The notes under the pieces were generated by a model. That model did no database searches and was not told where the DNA came from. It was given only the letters and a program-made list of their open reading frames with translations. From positions 310,001-374,000 of the forward strand of contig NZ_CP160398.1 in the NCBI RefSeq assembly GCF_040729435.1: a DNA stretch of 64,000 nt. The letters are read 5' to 3'. This document shows positions 43,870 through 53,102 of this stretch, piece by piece (position 1 is the first letter of the stretch; every line of letters starts with the position of its first letter). The position numbers were made by a program, and so were the translations under genes. The DNA comes from Pseudomonas sp. HOU2. GTDB lineage: Bacteria; Pseudomonadota; Gammaproteobacteria; Pseudomonadales; Pseudomonadaceae.

Positions 43870-44817
43870 CTATAAAATCCGCCTTTTTCGCATCGGTGCA
43901 AGAGGTTTGTTGCACAGGTAAATCCCCACCAGCACCAATCCGCCGCCCAGGCACATGCTCATCGTCAGTTGCTCGCCGAGCAGCAGTGCGCCGAGCACCA
44001 CCGCAGTCAGCGGATTCAGGGCAATGAACACGCCGGAGCGGGTTGCGCCGATTTTGCGGATGCCGTCGTAGTAGCCGATGTAGGCCAGCGCCGAGCCGAG
44101 TACGCCAAGGTAAATCAGGCTCAGCCATTGTGCCGCGCCGAGGTTGATCAAGGCCGCCCCGCTGACCTCGCCACGCAGCATTGCCAGCGTCCACAGCATC
44201 CCGCTGCCGATCAACACGGAAAACGTCACGGTCTGCAGCGGGCCAATGGATTGGTTCAGCCCCCGGGAAAACAGCGAGTAAACGCCCCAGCTCAACACGC
44301 AGCCAAAAATCAACAGATCACCGATCCATGTATCGGGTGTCACGACAAGTAATTGCGGGTTGCGGCTGACAATCACCAGAGCGGCGCCGGCGATGCAGGT
44401 CGCGATACCGGCGACTTTCACCCGGCCCAGGTGCTCCTTGAACAGCAGCCATGAGGCCAGACCGATCACGGCCGGGTTCAACGCGACAATCAACGAGGCC
44501 CGTGAAGCATTGATGTACTGCAGGCCATAAAAGAAGCACAGGTTGTAGAAGAAAATCCCGAAGAACCCGAGCAGAGTCAGTTGCAGCCATTGCCGGAACG
44601 TCGGTCGCGCCAGCGGGATACGCGCTATCCACAGAAACCCGAGCAGCGCCATGCTGGCGAGCAGGAAGCGCAGGCTGGCGGCGAACAGCGGGCTGAGGCT
44701 GCCCGCCAGAAAACGCCCGGCGACGAATGTTCCGCCCCAAATCATGGTTACCGCCGCCAGGGTCAGATAAACCGGGCGGTCGGAAGTTGTTGCGTGGATT
44801 TGTTCGACGTTGCGCAT
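43870..44817 (-). CDS. EamA/DMT-family exporter
   Basis: 315 residues, ten hydrophobic segments in two EamA halves (TMIWGGTFVAGRFLAGSL and GCVLSWGVYSLFSRGLNQSI). Members export amino acids or metabolites. I chose ATG 44817 (GGAG 4 nt upstream); ATG 44856 is an in-frame alternative. It is divergent from a LysR gene, the usual pairing for a regulated exporter, with a dyad in the gap. Confidence 0.88.
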   Translation of the reverse strand: MRNVEQIHATTSDRPVYLTLAAVTMIWGGTFVAGRFLAGSLSPLFAASLRFLLASMALLGFLWIARIPLARPTFRQWLQLTLLGFFGIFFYNLCFFYGLQYINASRASLIVALNPAVIGLASWLLFKEHLGRVKVAGIATCIAGAALVIVSRNPQLLVVTPDTWIGDLLIFGCVLSWGVYSLFSRGLNQSIGPLQTVTFSVLIGSGMLWTLAMLRGEVSGAALINLGAAQWLSLIYLGVLGSALAYIGYYDGIRKIGATRSGVFIALNPLTAVVLGALLLGEQLTMSMCLGGGLVLVGIYLCNKPLAPMRKRRIL

Positions 44818-44860
44818 GACACTCCAGACCAAAGCAGGCAAAGGATGGCGTATCATTCAC

Positions 44861-44886
44861 CTCATTTCCTCTCATCGTAAAATGAG
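44861..44886. promoter_or_regulatory. Inverted repeat in the EamA/LysR divergent region
   Basis: CTCATTT-N12-AAATGAG. Interrupted dyads of this size are usual for LysR-type regulators. It lies 10-35 bp before the LysR start and 44-70 bp before the exporter start, so it could serve both. Confidence 0.5.
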
Positions 44887-44895
44887 CAAACACTC

Positions 44896-45768
44896 ATGAC
44901 CCTCACGCAACTGGAGATCTTCTCGCTGGTCGCTGAACTGCGCGGTTTCACCCTCGCCGCCCATCGTCTGGGGATTTCGCAGTCGGCGATATCCCACGCG
45001 ATGAAGTCGCTGGAGCAGGAGTTGGGCGTGGAGTTGTTGCGGCGGCATCAGTCGCAGGTGGAACTTACCGATATTGGCGAGCAGTTGCTCCAGCGCGCAC
45101 GGGCCATGCTCGGCCTGGCCAACACCTTGCGCCAGGAAGCCGCCGATGCGCGCGGCATGAAAAGCGGTACGCTGCGGATCGGCTCGTTCGGCCCGACATC
45201 ATCAATCAAGTTGCTGCCGAAGATTCTGCAGCGCTATCGCGAAGTGCATCCGGGCATCGAAGTGCACATTGATGAGGGGCCGGACCGGCAGGTGCTGCAG
45301 TGGCTGGAGGAGCGGCGAATCGACGTCGGTTTTGTGGTGTTGCCCGAGGAACGCTTCGACACTTTTGCTCTGGTCGAAGACCAGATGGTTGCCCTGCTCC
45401 CGCTCGATCACCCACTGGCCGCACGTGCGGCGCTGAGCCTCCAGGATCTGTGTGCCGACCCATTTGTGCTGACCGAGGCCGGGTCATCGGAGCTGGTTTC
45501 ACGTTTGTTCACCGCCGCGCGCCTGCAACCGAACATTCGCTATCGCTGTTCGCAATTGCTCAGTACGCTGGACGTCGTCAGCCGGGGCGATGCAATCACC
45601 GTCGTCGCTGAAGGCTCGTTGCCGGACGATCCTGCCCCGCGTTACGTGAAGAAGCCGCTGTTGCCGGCGGTGCAACGCCTGATCGGCCTGGCTGTCCTCG
45701 ATCAGCGTCAGGCTTCGCCCGCCACGCGAGCGTTTATCGAACTCGCTGCACAGATCAACCCGCCGTGA
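44896..45768 (+). CDS. LysR-family transcriptional regulator
   Basis: 290 residues. The N-terminal winged helix has LVAELRGFTLAAHRLGISQSAISHAMKSLEQELGVELLRR. The effector domain starts near residue 90 (SGTLRIGSFGPTSSIKLLPKIL). It probably regulates the divergent EamA exporter. The inducer is unknown. Confidence 0.9.
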   Translation: MTLTQLEIFSLVAELRGFTLAAHRLGISQSAISHAMKSLEQELGVELLRRHQSQVELTDIGEQLLQRARAMLGLANTLRQEAADARGMKSGTLRIGSFGPTSSIKLLPKILQRYREVHPGIEVHIDEGPDRQVLQWLEERRIDVGFVVLPEERFDTFALVEDQMVALLPLDHPLAARAALSLQDLCADPFVLTEAGSSELVSRLFTAARLQPNIRYRCSQLLSTLDVVSRGDAITVVAEGSLPDDPAPRYVKKPLLPAVQRLIGLAVLDQRQASPATRAFIELAAQINPP

Positions 45769-45883
45769 GCGGCACAAGCGCCAACGGCCATCTATCATCC
45801 CTTTTGACTTCGCTGTTACTCACAGGCGCGCCGTTGCCAGGCCTGCGTTCGAGAGTTCCACTCCATCGCAACAGGATGCGTCC

Positions 45884-47419
45884 ATGCCCTTGACCGTCAA
45901 ACCCCGCCGCAAACGTAGCGTACGCATTTGTGTGAGCCTGCTTTGTGGTGTTTTACCCGTTCTGCTGGGCGGCGGGATTCTGTATCTGCAAGCCGAGCGC
46001 ACCTTGCAACAGAGCACGCAAAATACCGCCGAGGAGGCGCTGCGCCAGTTTGAACTGATGCTCGACAACACCGCCCAGGCCGCCAGTGAATTGTTGCCAT
46101 TGGCCGGTCAACCCTGCGACAGCGTCAAACTGGCGTTGCGTGAGCAGGTGACGCGTCGCCCCTTCGTGCGCTCGACCAATCTGGTGTGGGACAACAACCT
46201 CTATTGTAGTTCGCTGTTCGGGGAGTTCCAGGAGGCCGTAAACCCGGGCGACTACACCCAGGGCAAACTGTGGTTGATGAATGGCAACCCCGTGACGCCC
46301 AACACCGCGCTGCTGGTGTATCGGCTCAGCGAAGGTCGCGGTGGCGCGCTGACCACCCTCGATGGTTATCACCTGAGCAACATCCTGCGCCTGATCGGCC
46401 GGCAGACGCTGCTGTTGCTGCAAGTCGGCGACAATTGGCTGTCCGCCGATGGCAAAGTGCATCAGGGCGCCCTGCCGCCGTTGCCGGTGGCGCAGAGTAT
46501 GCTCGCGTCTTCGCGCTATGCCTTCAGTGTCAGTGCAGGCTTCCCGCAGGGACAAACCTGGCGCTACATGGGCAGCGAATACCCGCCGCTGTTCAGTCTG
46601 CTGATATTTTTCGGGGTGATCGCGGGCGCTATCGCCCACGTCCTGCAGCGACGCGCCACCTCCCCCAGCCATGAAATGCTGCGCGCACTGGAGGCCGGCG
46701 AGTTCATCCCCTACTTCCAGCCAGTGGTGCATGGCGACAGTAAAAAATGGTCCGGTGCTGAAGTGCTGATGCGCTGGAATCACCCCAGAGAAGGTCTGGT
46801 GCGGCCGGACCTGTTCATCCCGTTTGCCGAACATTCGGGCCTGATCGTGCCCATGACCCGCACCCTGATGCAGCAGACTGCCGCCCTGCTCGGTCCGTTG
46901 TCGGCGGACTTCGACAAACCGTTCCACATCGGCATCAACATCACCGCCAGCCACTGCCAGGATCTGCAACTGGTCGAAGACTGTCGCGAATTTCTCGCTG
47001 CATTTGCCCCCGGCAGCATCAACCTGGTGCTGGAGCTGACCGAGCGCGAGCTGATCGAGCCAACCGATGTCACGCACCAGTTGTTCGAGCAGTTGCACAC
47101 GCTGGGGGTGATGATCGCCATCGACGACTTCGGCACCGGCCATTCAAGCCTGGGTTATCTGCGCAAATTCAACGTCGACTTCCTGAAGATCGACCAGAGT
47201 TTCGTCGCGATGATCGGCATTGACGCGCTGTCGCGGCATATTCTGGACACAATTATCGAACTCTCGGCCAAGCTCGATCTGGGTATTGTTGCCGAAGGTG
47301 TAGAAACTCCGGCACAGGCTGACTATCTGACCGCACACCACGTCAACTTCCTGCAGGGCTATCTGTTCGGAAAACCCATGCCAGGCGCCGACTTCATCGA
47401 TGCATTAAGTCACCATTAA
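45884..47419 (+). CDS. CSS-motif EAL-domain cyclic-di-GMP phosphodiesterase
   Basis: 511 residues. TM1 at about residues 13-34, a periplasmic CSS domain with its signature in NLYCSSLFGEF (about 107-117), and TM2 in PPLFSLLIFFGVIAGAIAHV. The EAL domain (about 262-508) keeps the catalytic set: GAEVLMRW, the N in INITASH, ELTERE, DDFGTGHSS, FLKIDQSF and EGVETPAQ, so it should hydrolyse c-di-GMP. In related PdeB-type proteins periplasmic thiol state tunes activity. A single gene upstream of the silencer gene. Confidence 0.93.
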   Translation: MPLTVKPRRKRSVRICVSLLCGVLPVLLGGGILYLQAERTLQQSTQNTAEEALRQFELMLDNTAQAASELLPLAGQPCDSVKLALREQVTRRPFVRSTNLVWDNNLYCSSLFGEFQEAVNPGDYTQGKLWLMNGNPVTPNTALLVYRLSEGRGGALTTLDGYHLSNILRLIGRQTLLLLQVGDNWLSADGKVHQGALPPLPVAQSMLASSRYAFSVSAGFPQGQTWRYMGSEYPPLFSLLIFFGVIAGAIAHVLQRRATSPSHEMLRALEAGEFIPYFQPVVHGDSKKWSGAEVLMRWNHPREGLVRPDLFIPFAEHSGLIVPMTRTLMQQTAALLGPLSADFDKPFHIGINITASHCQDLQLVEDCREFLAAFAPGSINLVLELTERELIEPTDVTHQLFEQLHTLGVMIAIDDFGTGHSSLGYLRKFNVDFLKIDQSFVAMIGIDALSRHILDTIIELSAKLDLGIVAEGVETPAQADYLTAHHVNFLQGYLFGKPMPGADFIDALSHH

Positions 47420-47653
47420 CTAAAAATAAATTAAGCCCGGTGCTGCCACCCGACGCACCAAATTGATACAAAACACCACTGTTGTTACATGACGACAAGA
47501 TCAGGATTTACTCTTGGCGCATTAACTACTACAATTTTTTCAGCCTGTGAGAGATTGGCAGGTGAGCCATTATCACCGAGTCGCTTCAAGGCTCTTGGCT
47601 TATAGCTTTGTTTGCGGTTGGTATCAGCCAAACACACTATTGGAGTAAAGATA
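47420..47653. other. AT-rich promoter region of the MvaT/MvaU-family gene
   Basis: 234 bp without a gene. The left part (AACTAAAAATAAATTAAG and following) is strikingly AT-rich, as expected for a promoter that an H-NS-like protein may bind itself. I could not settle on one -35/-10 pair. Confidence 0.4.
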
Positions 47654-48019
47654 TTGTCCAGACTCGCTGAATTTCGTGCAGCTGAAAAGGCCCTTCAGGA
47701 ACAGCTCAAGCAGTTGGAATCGCTGAAGAACGATGCCGGGCTCAAGAAAGAAATCGAATTCGAAGAAAAGCTCCAGGGGCTGATGAAAACCTACGGCAAA
47801 GGCCTGAAAGACATCATCGCCATCCTCGATCCGAACCCGTCCAAGTCCGGCTTGCAAGTGTCCACCGCACCAAAAACCCGCCGTGCGCGCGTGGTCAAGG
47901 TTTACCACAACCCGCACACCGGTGAACTGATCGAAACCAAGGGCGGTAACCACCGTGGCCTGAAAGCCTGGAAGGAACAGTACGGTGCTGCCACCGTTGA
48001 TTCCTGGTTGCGCGGTTAA
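47654..48019 (+). CDS. mvaU: MvaT/MvaU-family H-NS-like xenogeneic silencer, TTG start
   Basis: 121-residue nucleoid protein that binds AT-rich DNA and silences acquired genes. The N-terminal coiled-coil oligomerisation region is SRLAEFRAAEKALQEQLKQL onward. The C-terminal AT-pincer motif is GGNHRGLKAW. The N-terminus resembles MvaU/MvaV more than MvaT. The start is TTG 47654 with GGAG 8 nt upstream; the frame opens earlier but lacks a ribosome site there. It may silence AT-rich genes such as those at 19-27 kb, by inference only. Confidence 0.9.
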   Translation: MSRLAEFRAAEKALQEQLKQLESLKNDAGLKKEIEFEEKLQGLMKTYGKGLKDIIAILDPNPSKSGLQVSTAPKTRRARVVKVYHNPHTGELIETKGGNHRGLKAWKEQYGAATVDSWLRG

Positions 48020-48035
48020 TCTTGCGTCAACAAAC

Positions 48036-48064
48036 AAGCCCTGCATTATGCAGGGCTTTTTTTT
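48036..48064 (+). terminator. Intrinsic terminator of the MvaU-like gene
   Basis: AAGCCCTGCA-TTA-TGCAGGGCTT followed by a long T-run, 16 bp after the stop codon. Confidence 0.92.
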
Positions 48065-48237
48065 CGACAATATCTAACAAAAGCAACGATTTCCCCCACG
48101 CTAGTTATCAATCCGCTTTAACACCCACAAGCCGTGAGGCTAAACATTTTGCGCCGGGATGTTGCAGCCGCAACGATCACTAAACTTTGTGCTTAATTCC
48201 TTCGGGTATCTAAACCCGTCGCGGTGCAAACAGACGC

Positions 48238-48756
48238 TTAAAGTTTCAAGCTGTTTCTCATTGCGACTATTTCCTCGGTGCTCGCCTTATAAACCTCGGC
48301 CTGACCCGCGTAAGAAAGTACATAGGCCTTATCCGCCGTAGCCGCAGCAACCAATGTTTGCGACAACACATGTCGACCGTTTTCGGTGATCGTGCAGGTG
48401 GTTTCCAGCGCATCCAAAGAGCCGAGCGTCGTCGGGTGCACCTTGTTGCAAACACTTTGATAGCCGCCCTGGAAGAAGTCTTTCTGAATCGACTTGCGCA
48501 TCTCCAGCAAAACGCCCGGCACGTTGACCTGATGACCCGCTTCCACCTGGCTCATGGTCAGCTCCATTACCATCACTTGATTGCCGTCAGCGTCGTTTTT
48601 CACGGCGCGCTGGCGCGAAACCTGAGCGGCTTGTTCGGGCAGCGCCTCCACTTCCCAGCCTGCCGGCCAGGTGATGCTCGGCTGATCCGCCAGCGCCGAA
48701 ACGGCAAGCAGCGATGAGAAAAGGCAAACGAACAGCGCTTTGAACGGTCGGATCAT
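48238..48756 (-). CDS. Small exported protein (DUF4946-like)
   Basis: 172 residues with a signal peptide (MIRPFKALFVCLFSSLLAVSALA). The mature part begins DQPSITWPAGWEVEALPEQ and contains two cysteines (VCNKVHP and TTCTITENG) that could form a disulfide. The pattern resembles the Pseudomonas DUF4946 group, from memory. Function is unknown. The ribosome site is weak. The gene is divergent from gloA. Confidence 0.7.
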   Translation of the reverse strand: MIRPFKALFVCLFSSLLAVSALADQPSITWPAGWEVEALPEQAAQVSRQRAVKNDADGNQVMVMELTMSQVEAGHQVNVPGVLLEMRKSIQKDFFQGGYQSVCNKVHPTTLGSLDALETTCTITENGRHVLSQTLVAAATADKAYVLSYAGQAEVYKASTEEIVAMRNSLKL

Positions 48757-48895
48757 TACCAGAGGCACTCGCAGATTGAGCAGCAAAGTCTGAGGCCCGG
48801 CCGCCCACAGAGCAAGCCGCGCATTCGGTTTGGCGATGCCGCCCCGCATGCGTATCATTGCGCCCATTCACTCGCCCCATTGTTACGGAGGGCCT

Positions 48896-49417
48896 ATGAG
48901 CCTGCACGAACTGAACACTTTCCCCGGCGTCACCGCCACTCCAGACAGCGCAACCCGCAACTTCGTCTTCAACCACACCATGCTGCGTGTGAAGGACATC
49001 ACCAAGTCTCTGGACTTCTACACTCGCGTACTGGGCTTCTCGCTGGTTGAAAAGCGTGATTTCCCGGAAGCCGAATTCAGCCTGTACTTCCTCGCCCTGG
49101 TCGACAAGGCGCAGATCCCGGCGGACGCCGCTGCCCGCACCGAGTGGATGAAGTCGATTCCCGGCATCCTCGAGCTGACCCACAACCACGGCACTGAAAA
49201 CGACGCCGATTTTGCCTATCACAACGGCAACACCGACCCACGCGGTTTCGGCCACATCTGCATCTCGGTGCCGGACATCGTTGCCGCGTGCGCACGTTTC
49301 GAAGAACTGGGTTGTGATTTCCAGAAGCGCCTGACTGATGGCCGCATGAAAAGTCTGGCGTTCATCAAGGACCCGGATGGCTACTGGGTAGAAATCATTC
49401 AGCCTGCGCCACTGTAA
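48896..49417 (+). CDS. gloA: Lactoylglutathione lyase (glyoxalase I)
   Basis: 173 residues; converts the methylglyoxal-glutathione adduct to S-lactoylglutathione. The metal ligands are placed as in the family: [32 protein letters not shown] and GYWVEIIQP. This is the longer, Zn-type eukaryote-like form common in Pseudomonas. A GGAGG ribosome site precedes ATG 48896. Confidence 0.93.
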   Translation: MSLHELNTFPGVTATPDSATRNFVFNHTMLRVKDITKSLDFYTRVLGFSLVEKRDFPEAEFSLYFLALVDKAQIPADAAARTEWMKSIPGILELTHNHGTENDADFAYHNGNTDPRGFGHICISVPDIVAACARFEELGCDFQKRLTDGRMKSLAFIKDPDGYWVEIIQPAPL

Positions 49418-49435
49418 CTGACTGCAAATTTCTCC

Positions 49436-49524
49436 TGTAGGAGTGAGCCTGCTCGCGATAGCGGTGTGTCAGGCCATGATGTTTTGAATGTGCAGCCGCC
49501 ATCGCGAGCAGGCTCACTCCTACA
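49436..49524. repeat. REP doublet, family D
   Basis: TGTAGGAGTGAGCCTGCTCG and the inverted CGAGCAGGCTCACTCCTACA, between convergent gloA and ahpF. Confidence 0.9.
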
Positions 49525-49543
49525 ATTGGATTGTGTCAGGCAT

Positions 49544-49574
49544 AAAAAAACCCATGATCACTCATGGGTTTTTT
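49544..49574. terminator. Intrinsic terminator, bidirectional (gloA/ahpF)
   Basis: AAAAAACCCATGA-TCAC-TCATGGGTTTTTT, a 13-bp stem with T-runs both ways between two convergent genes. Confidence 0.9.
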
Positions 49575-49591
49575 GTTTCAGCGACTGACGT

Positions 49592-51154
49592 TTACGCCGG
49601 CGCCGAAGTACGGATCAAGTGATCGAACGCGCTGAGGGAAGCCTTGGCGCCCTCGCCCACCGCAATCACGATCTGCTTGTACGGCACGGTGGTCACGTCG
49701 CCGGCCGCGAAGACGCCCGGGATCGACGTCTCGCCACGGTTGTCGACGATGATTTCACCACGCGGCGACAGCTCGAGGGTGCCTTTGAGCCAGTCGGTGT
49801 TCGGCAGCAGACCGATCTGCACGAAGATCCCTTCCAGCTCGACACTGCGCAGCTCGTCAGTTTTGCGATCCTTGTAACGCAGACCGTTGACCTTCTCGCC
49901 GTTACCGGTGACTTCAGTGGTTTGCGCACTGGTGATCACGGTGACGTTCGGCAGACTGTGCAGTTTGCGTTGCAGTACCGCGTCGGCACGCAGTTGCACG
50001 TCGAACTCCAGCAGCGTCACGTGGGCAACGATACCGGCCAGGTCGATGGCCGCTTCAACGCCGGAGTTACCGCCGCCGATCACCGCCACGCGCTTGCCTT
50101 TGAACAGTGGGCCGTCGCAGTGCGGGCAGTACGCCACGCCCTTGTTGCGGTATTCCTGCTCACCCGGCACGTTCATTTCCCGCCAGCGTGCGCCGGTCGC
50201 CAGGATCACGCTCTTGGCTTTCAGGGTCGCACCGCTGGCGAAGTGGACTTCGTGCAGCTCGCCGTTCTTGCCGGGAATCAGCTTGTCGGCGCGTTGCAGG
50301 TTCATGATGTCGACGTCGTACTGCTTGACGTGTTCTTCCAGCGCCGTCGCCAGTTTCGGGCCTTCGGTTTCCTGCACGGAAATGAAGTTCTCGATGGCCA
50401 TGGTGTCGAGCACCTGACCGCCGAAGCGCTCAGCCGCCACACCGGTGCGGATGCCTTTACGGGCGGCATAGATAGCGGCCGAAGCACCGGCCGGGCCACC
50501 ACCAACTACCAGCACATCGAAGGCTTCTTTCGCGCTGATTTTCTCGGCCTGACGCTCGATGGCGCCGGTGTCGAGTTTGGCGAGGATTTCTTCCAGGCCC
50601 ATGCGGCCCTGGCCAAAATTTTCACCGTTGAGGTAGATGCTCGGCACGGCCATGATCTTGCGATCGTTGACTTCGTCCTGGAACAACGCGCCGTCGATGG
50701 CGACGTGACGGATGTTCGGGTTCAGCACGGCCATCAGGTTCAGCGCCTGGACCACGTCCGGGCAGTTCTGGCACGACAGCGAGAAGTAGGTTTCGAAGCT
50801 GAACTCCCCCTTGAGCGAGCGGATCTGTTCGATCACGTCGGCACTGGCTTTCGATGGGTGGCCGCCGACTTGCAACAGGGCCAGCACCAGCGATGTGAAT
50901 TCATGGCCCATCGGGATGCCGGCGAAACGCAGGCTGATCTCGGCACCCGGGCGATTGATCGAGAACGACGGCTTGCGGGCATCGGTGCCGCTGTCGATCA
51001 GAGTAATCTGGCTCGAAAGACTGGCAACGTCTTTCAGCAGGTCAAGCATTTCCCGGGATTTCGCACCGTCGTCGAGGGAAGCAACGATCTCGATCGGCTG
51101 GGTGACCCGTTCCAGGTACGATTTCAACTGGGCTTTAAGATTGGCGTCCAACAT
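49592..51154 (-). CDS. ahpF: Alkyl hydroperoxide reductase subunit F
   Basis: 520-residue NADH-dependent flavoprotein that re-reduces AhpC. The N-terminal double thioredoxin fold carries the CxxC in [10 protein letters not shown] (about residues 129-132). FAD and NAD domains follow with [17 protein letters not shown], the redox pair CPHC in [13 protein letters not shown] and [14 protein letters not shown]. It lies downstream of ahpC with a terminator between them, so it may be partly uncoupled from ahpC. Confidence 0.95.
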   Translation of the reverse strand: MLDANLKAQLKSYLERVTQPIEIVASLDDGAKSREMLDLLKDVASLSSQITLIDSGTDARKPSFSINRPGAEISLRFAGIPMGHEFTSLVLALLQVGGHPSKASADVIEQIRSLKGEFSFETYFSLSCQNCPDVVQALNLMAVLNPNIRHVAIDGALFQDEVNDRKIMAVPSIYLNGENFGQGRMGLEEILAKLDTGAIERQAEKISAKEAFDVLVVGGGPAGASAAIYAARKGIRTGVAAERFGGQVLDTMAIENFISVQETEGPKLATALEEHVKQYDVDIMNLQRADKLIPGKNGELHEVHFASGATLKAKSVILATGARWREMNVPGEQEYRNKGVAYCPHCDGPLFKGKRVAVIGGGNSGVEAAIDLAGIVAHVTLLEFDVQLRADAVLQRKLHSLPNVTVITSAQTTEVTGNGEKVNGLRYKDRKTDELRSVELEGIFVQIGLLPNTDWLKGTLELSPRGEIIVDNRGETSIPGVFAAGDVTTVPYKQIVIAVGEGAKASLSAFDHLIRTSAPA

Positions 51155-51186
51155 ACGGGCGATCTCCTGTGTCTTTATTCGAGGCG

Positions 51187-51222
51187 AAAAAAAGCCCGAG
51201 CGAATCTCGCCCGGGCTTTTTC
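51187..51222 (-). terminator. Intrinsic terminator between ahpC and ahpF
   Basis: Stem AAAAAGCCCG.../...CGGGCTTTTT closing a second inner arm (GAGCGA...TCGC), with T-runs. It lies directly after ahpC and before the ahpF start. Confidence 0.85.
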
Positions 51223-51286
51223 AATGGGCGGTGCAGCTTACTGAAGTAGGTGCGGAGTCCCGCCCTGTGTTGCGTGTCTCACAGAC

Positions 51287-51850
51287 TCAGATCTTGCCGA
51301 CCAGGTCCAGGGACGGAGCCAGAGTGGCCTCGCCTTCTTTCCATTTGGCCGGGCAAACTTCGCCTGGGTGAGCAGCAACGTACTGAGCAGCCTTGATCTT
51401 GCGCAGCAGCTCGGAAGCGTCACGGCCAACGCCGCCATCGTTCAGTTCAACGATTTTGATCTGGCCTTCAGGGTTGATCACGAAGGTGCCACGGTCAGCC
51501 AGACCAGCTTCTTCGATCAGCACGTCGAAGTTACGGGAGATGACGTGGGTCGGGTCGCCGATCATGGTGTATTCGATTTTGCCGATGGCTGGCGAAGTGT
51601 TGTGCCAGGCAGCGTGGGCAAAGTGGGTGTCGGTCGAAACGCTGTAGATTTCCACGCCCAGTTTCTGGAACGCAGCGTAGTTGTCGGCCAGGTCTTCCAG
51701 CTCGGTTGGGCAAACAAAGGTGAAGTCGGCTGGGTAGAAGAACACTACGGACCATTTGCCTTTCAGGTCAGCGTCCGAGACTTGTACGAAGTCGCCGTTT
51801 TTGAACGCGGTAGCTTTGAACGGTTTTACTTGGCTGTTGATGATAGGCAT
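51287..51850 (-). CDS. ahpC: Alkyl hydroperoxide reductase subunit C (peroxiredoxin)
   Basis: 187-residue typical 2-Cys peroxiredoxin. The peroxidatic Cys is in [12 protein letters not shown] (about residue 47) and the resolving Cys in [13 protein letters not shown] (about 166). The start is ATG 51850 ([16 protein letters not shown]). The open frame extends further upstream without coding character. OxyR control is usual for this gene; a CTATTA/TAATAG dyad lies 100-125 bp upstream. Confidence 0.96.
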   Translation of the reverse strand: MPIINSQVKPFKATAFKNGDFVQVSDADLKGKWSVVFFYPADFTFVCPTELEDLADNYAAFQKLGVEIYSVSTDTHFAHAAWHNTSPAIGKIEYTMIGDPTHVISRNFDVLIEEAGLADRGTFVINPEGQIKIVELNDGGVGRDASELLRKIKAAQYVAAHPGEVCPAKWKEGEATLAPSLDLVGKI

Positions 51851-51950
51851 TGATGACTCTCCGTCAGGGTTGTGAATTCGATGGGTGAATCCTACCCACT
51901 CACTCGACGGATGGCTCATTGGCAAACCTGATGCTGCTGATTTGTTTTCG

Positions 51951-51973
51951 CTATTAGCAGACTGTATTAATAG
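51951..51973. promoter_or_regulatory. CTATTA-N11-TAATAG dyad upstream of ahpC
   Basis: A perfect 6-bp dyad 100-123 bp before the ahpC start. It contains ATAG/CTAT tetrads as OxyR sites do, but their spacing does not match the OxyR consensus well. Low confidence. Confidence 0.3.
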
Positions 51974-51986
51974 AAGAAAACCATAT

Positions 51987-52925
51987 CTACGACGAAGCCG
52001 GCTTATCCGTAATCCGCGCCATCCCGTGAAAGGGGCTGGCTTCAACATAGCGCATGGCTGACTTCATATCCTTCCAGCCGACGTAACTCATCAGCGATTT
52101 CAGATCCCAACCGCTTTGATGCGCCCACGTAGCGAAGCCGCGGCGCAGGGAATGACTGGTGTAACGCTCGGCCGGGATGCCGGCGCGCTCCAGCGCCTGA
52201 CGCAGCAGCGGAATGATGCTGTTGGCGTGCAAGCCCTCATCGCTCAGATGACCCCAGCGGTCAACGCCGCGAAATACCGGCCCGCGTACCAGCGCCGCCT
52301 CGGTGATCCAGTCGATATAAGCCTGCACCGGGCACAGCTTGAGCAACGCCGGCGCCTGATAAGTCTGCCCGAGGTTGTCGCGGTCGCCCTTGCTGCGCGG
52401 CAGGTACAGGGTGATGCCGCTGCCGGCGTGCGCCTGCACATGCTCGATCTGCAGGCGGCACAACTCATCACTGCGAAAGCCGCGCCAGAAGCCCAGCAGA
52501 ATCAGCGCCCGATCGCGACAGGCCTTGAGCAACTGCGGACGATCCTGATTCTGCCTGGCGCTACTGGCTTCCTGTTCAAGCCAGTCGACCACTTGCTGCA
52601 GATCGTGCAGTTGCAATGGTTCGGCCTGTTTTTCCTGCGCCGGATGCAGTGCGCGAATGCCCTTGAACACTTTGCGCACCACCGGGGCCTTGGTCGGATC
52701 GGCAAAACCCTGACTGTTGTGCCATTGCGCCAGCGCTGACAGCCGCAGTTTCAGCGTATTGATCGACAGCACGCCAGCATGCTCGACCAGGTACCGCGCC
52801 ACGCTGTCGGCGGTCGCCGGCAGGAAGCCGCCCCATTTCACTTCGAAATGTTCGATCGCCGAGCGATAGCTGCGGCGGGTGTTGTCACGGGTGGCGGCTT
52901 GCAGATAGCGATCGATCTCGCTCAT
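51987..52925 (-). CDS. Tyrosine site-specific recombinase/integrase
   Basis: 312 residues. The N-terminal SAM-like core-binding domain (about 1-95) starts [20 protein letters not shown]. The catalytic domain keeps R in [15 protein letters not shown]-x-x-R in [17 protein letters not shown] and the nucleophile Tyr in KSAMRYVE. It has no neighbouring phage or island genes and sits among housekeeping redox genes. Its divergent partner is a KfrA-like DNA-binding protein. It may act as a domesticated recombinase. The frame extends past ATG 52925 without support. Confidence 0.88.
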   Translation of the reverse strand: MSEIDRYLQAATRDNTRRSYRSAIEHFEVKWGGFLPATADSVARYLVEHAGVLSINTLKLRLSALAQWHNSQGFADPTKAPVVRKVFKGIRALHPAQEKQAEPLQLHDLQQVVDWLEQEASSARQNQDRPQLLKACRDRALILLGFWRGFRSDELCRLQIEHVQAHAGSGITLYLPRSKGDRDNLGQTYQAPALLKLCPVQAYIDWITEAALVRGPVFRGVDRWGHLSDEGLHANSIIPLLRQALERAGIPAERYTSHSLRRGFATWAHQSGWDLKSLMSYVGWKDMKSAMRYVEASPFHGMARITDKPASS

Positions 52926-53057
52926 GGGCAGTGTTCTCGCAGGCGTACTGATTGCTGGATGAAAAAACCGATTCAGGGGGCTGACATTGGGTAATACCAG
53001 TATATCCCGCCTGTGATTAATCAAGCATTTAACTTTATATTGAGCATGGTACACTGC

Positions 53058-53084
53058 GTACTTTGGTGGCATGTACCACAGTAC
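53058..53084. promoter_or_regulatory. Inverted repeat in the integrase/KfrA divergent promoter
   Basis: Arms GTACTTTGGT and ACCACAGTAC (9 of 10 paired) around GGCATGT. A GTAC-containing repeat GGTACACTGCGTAC overlaps its left side. It lies 18-45 bp before the KfrA-like start, where KfrA-type proteins are known to bind and repress themselves. Confidence 0.55.
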
Positions 53085-53102
53085 GTAATGGTAGGAGTTC
53101 AC

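Noticed and set aside
49619..51244. A 541-codon plus-strand frame opposite ahpF
   Set aside because: Antisense shadow of a clearly recognised gene; no ribosome site and no family resemblance.
51951..51973. OxyR operator for ahpC
   Set aside because: The dyad is real but does not keep the ATAG-N7-CTAT spacing, so I list it only as an unassigned dyad.
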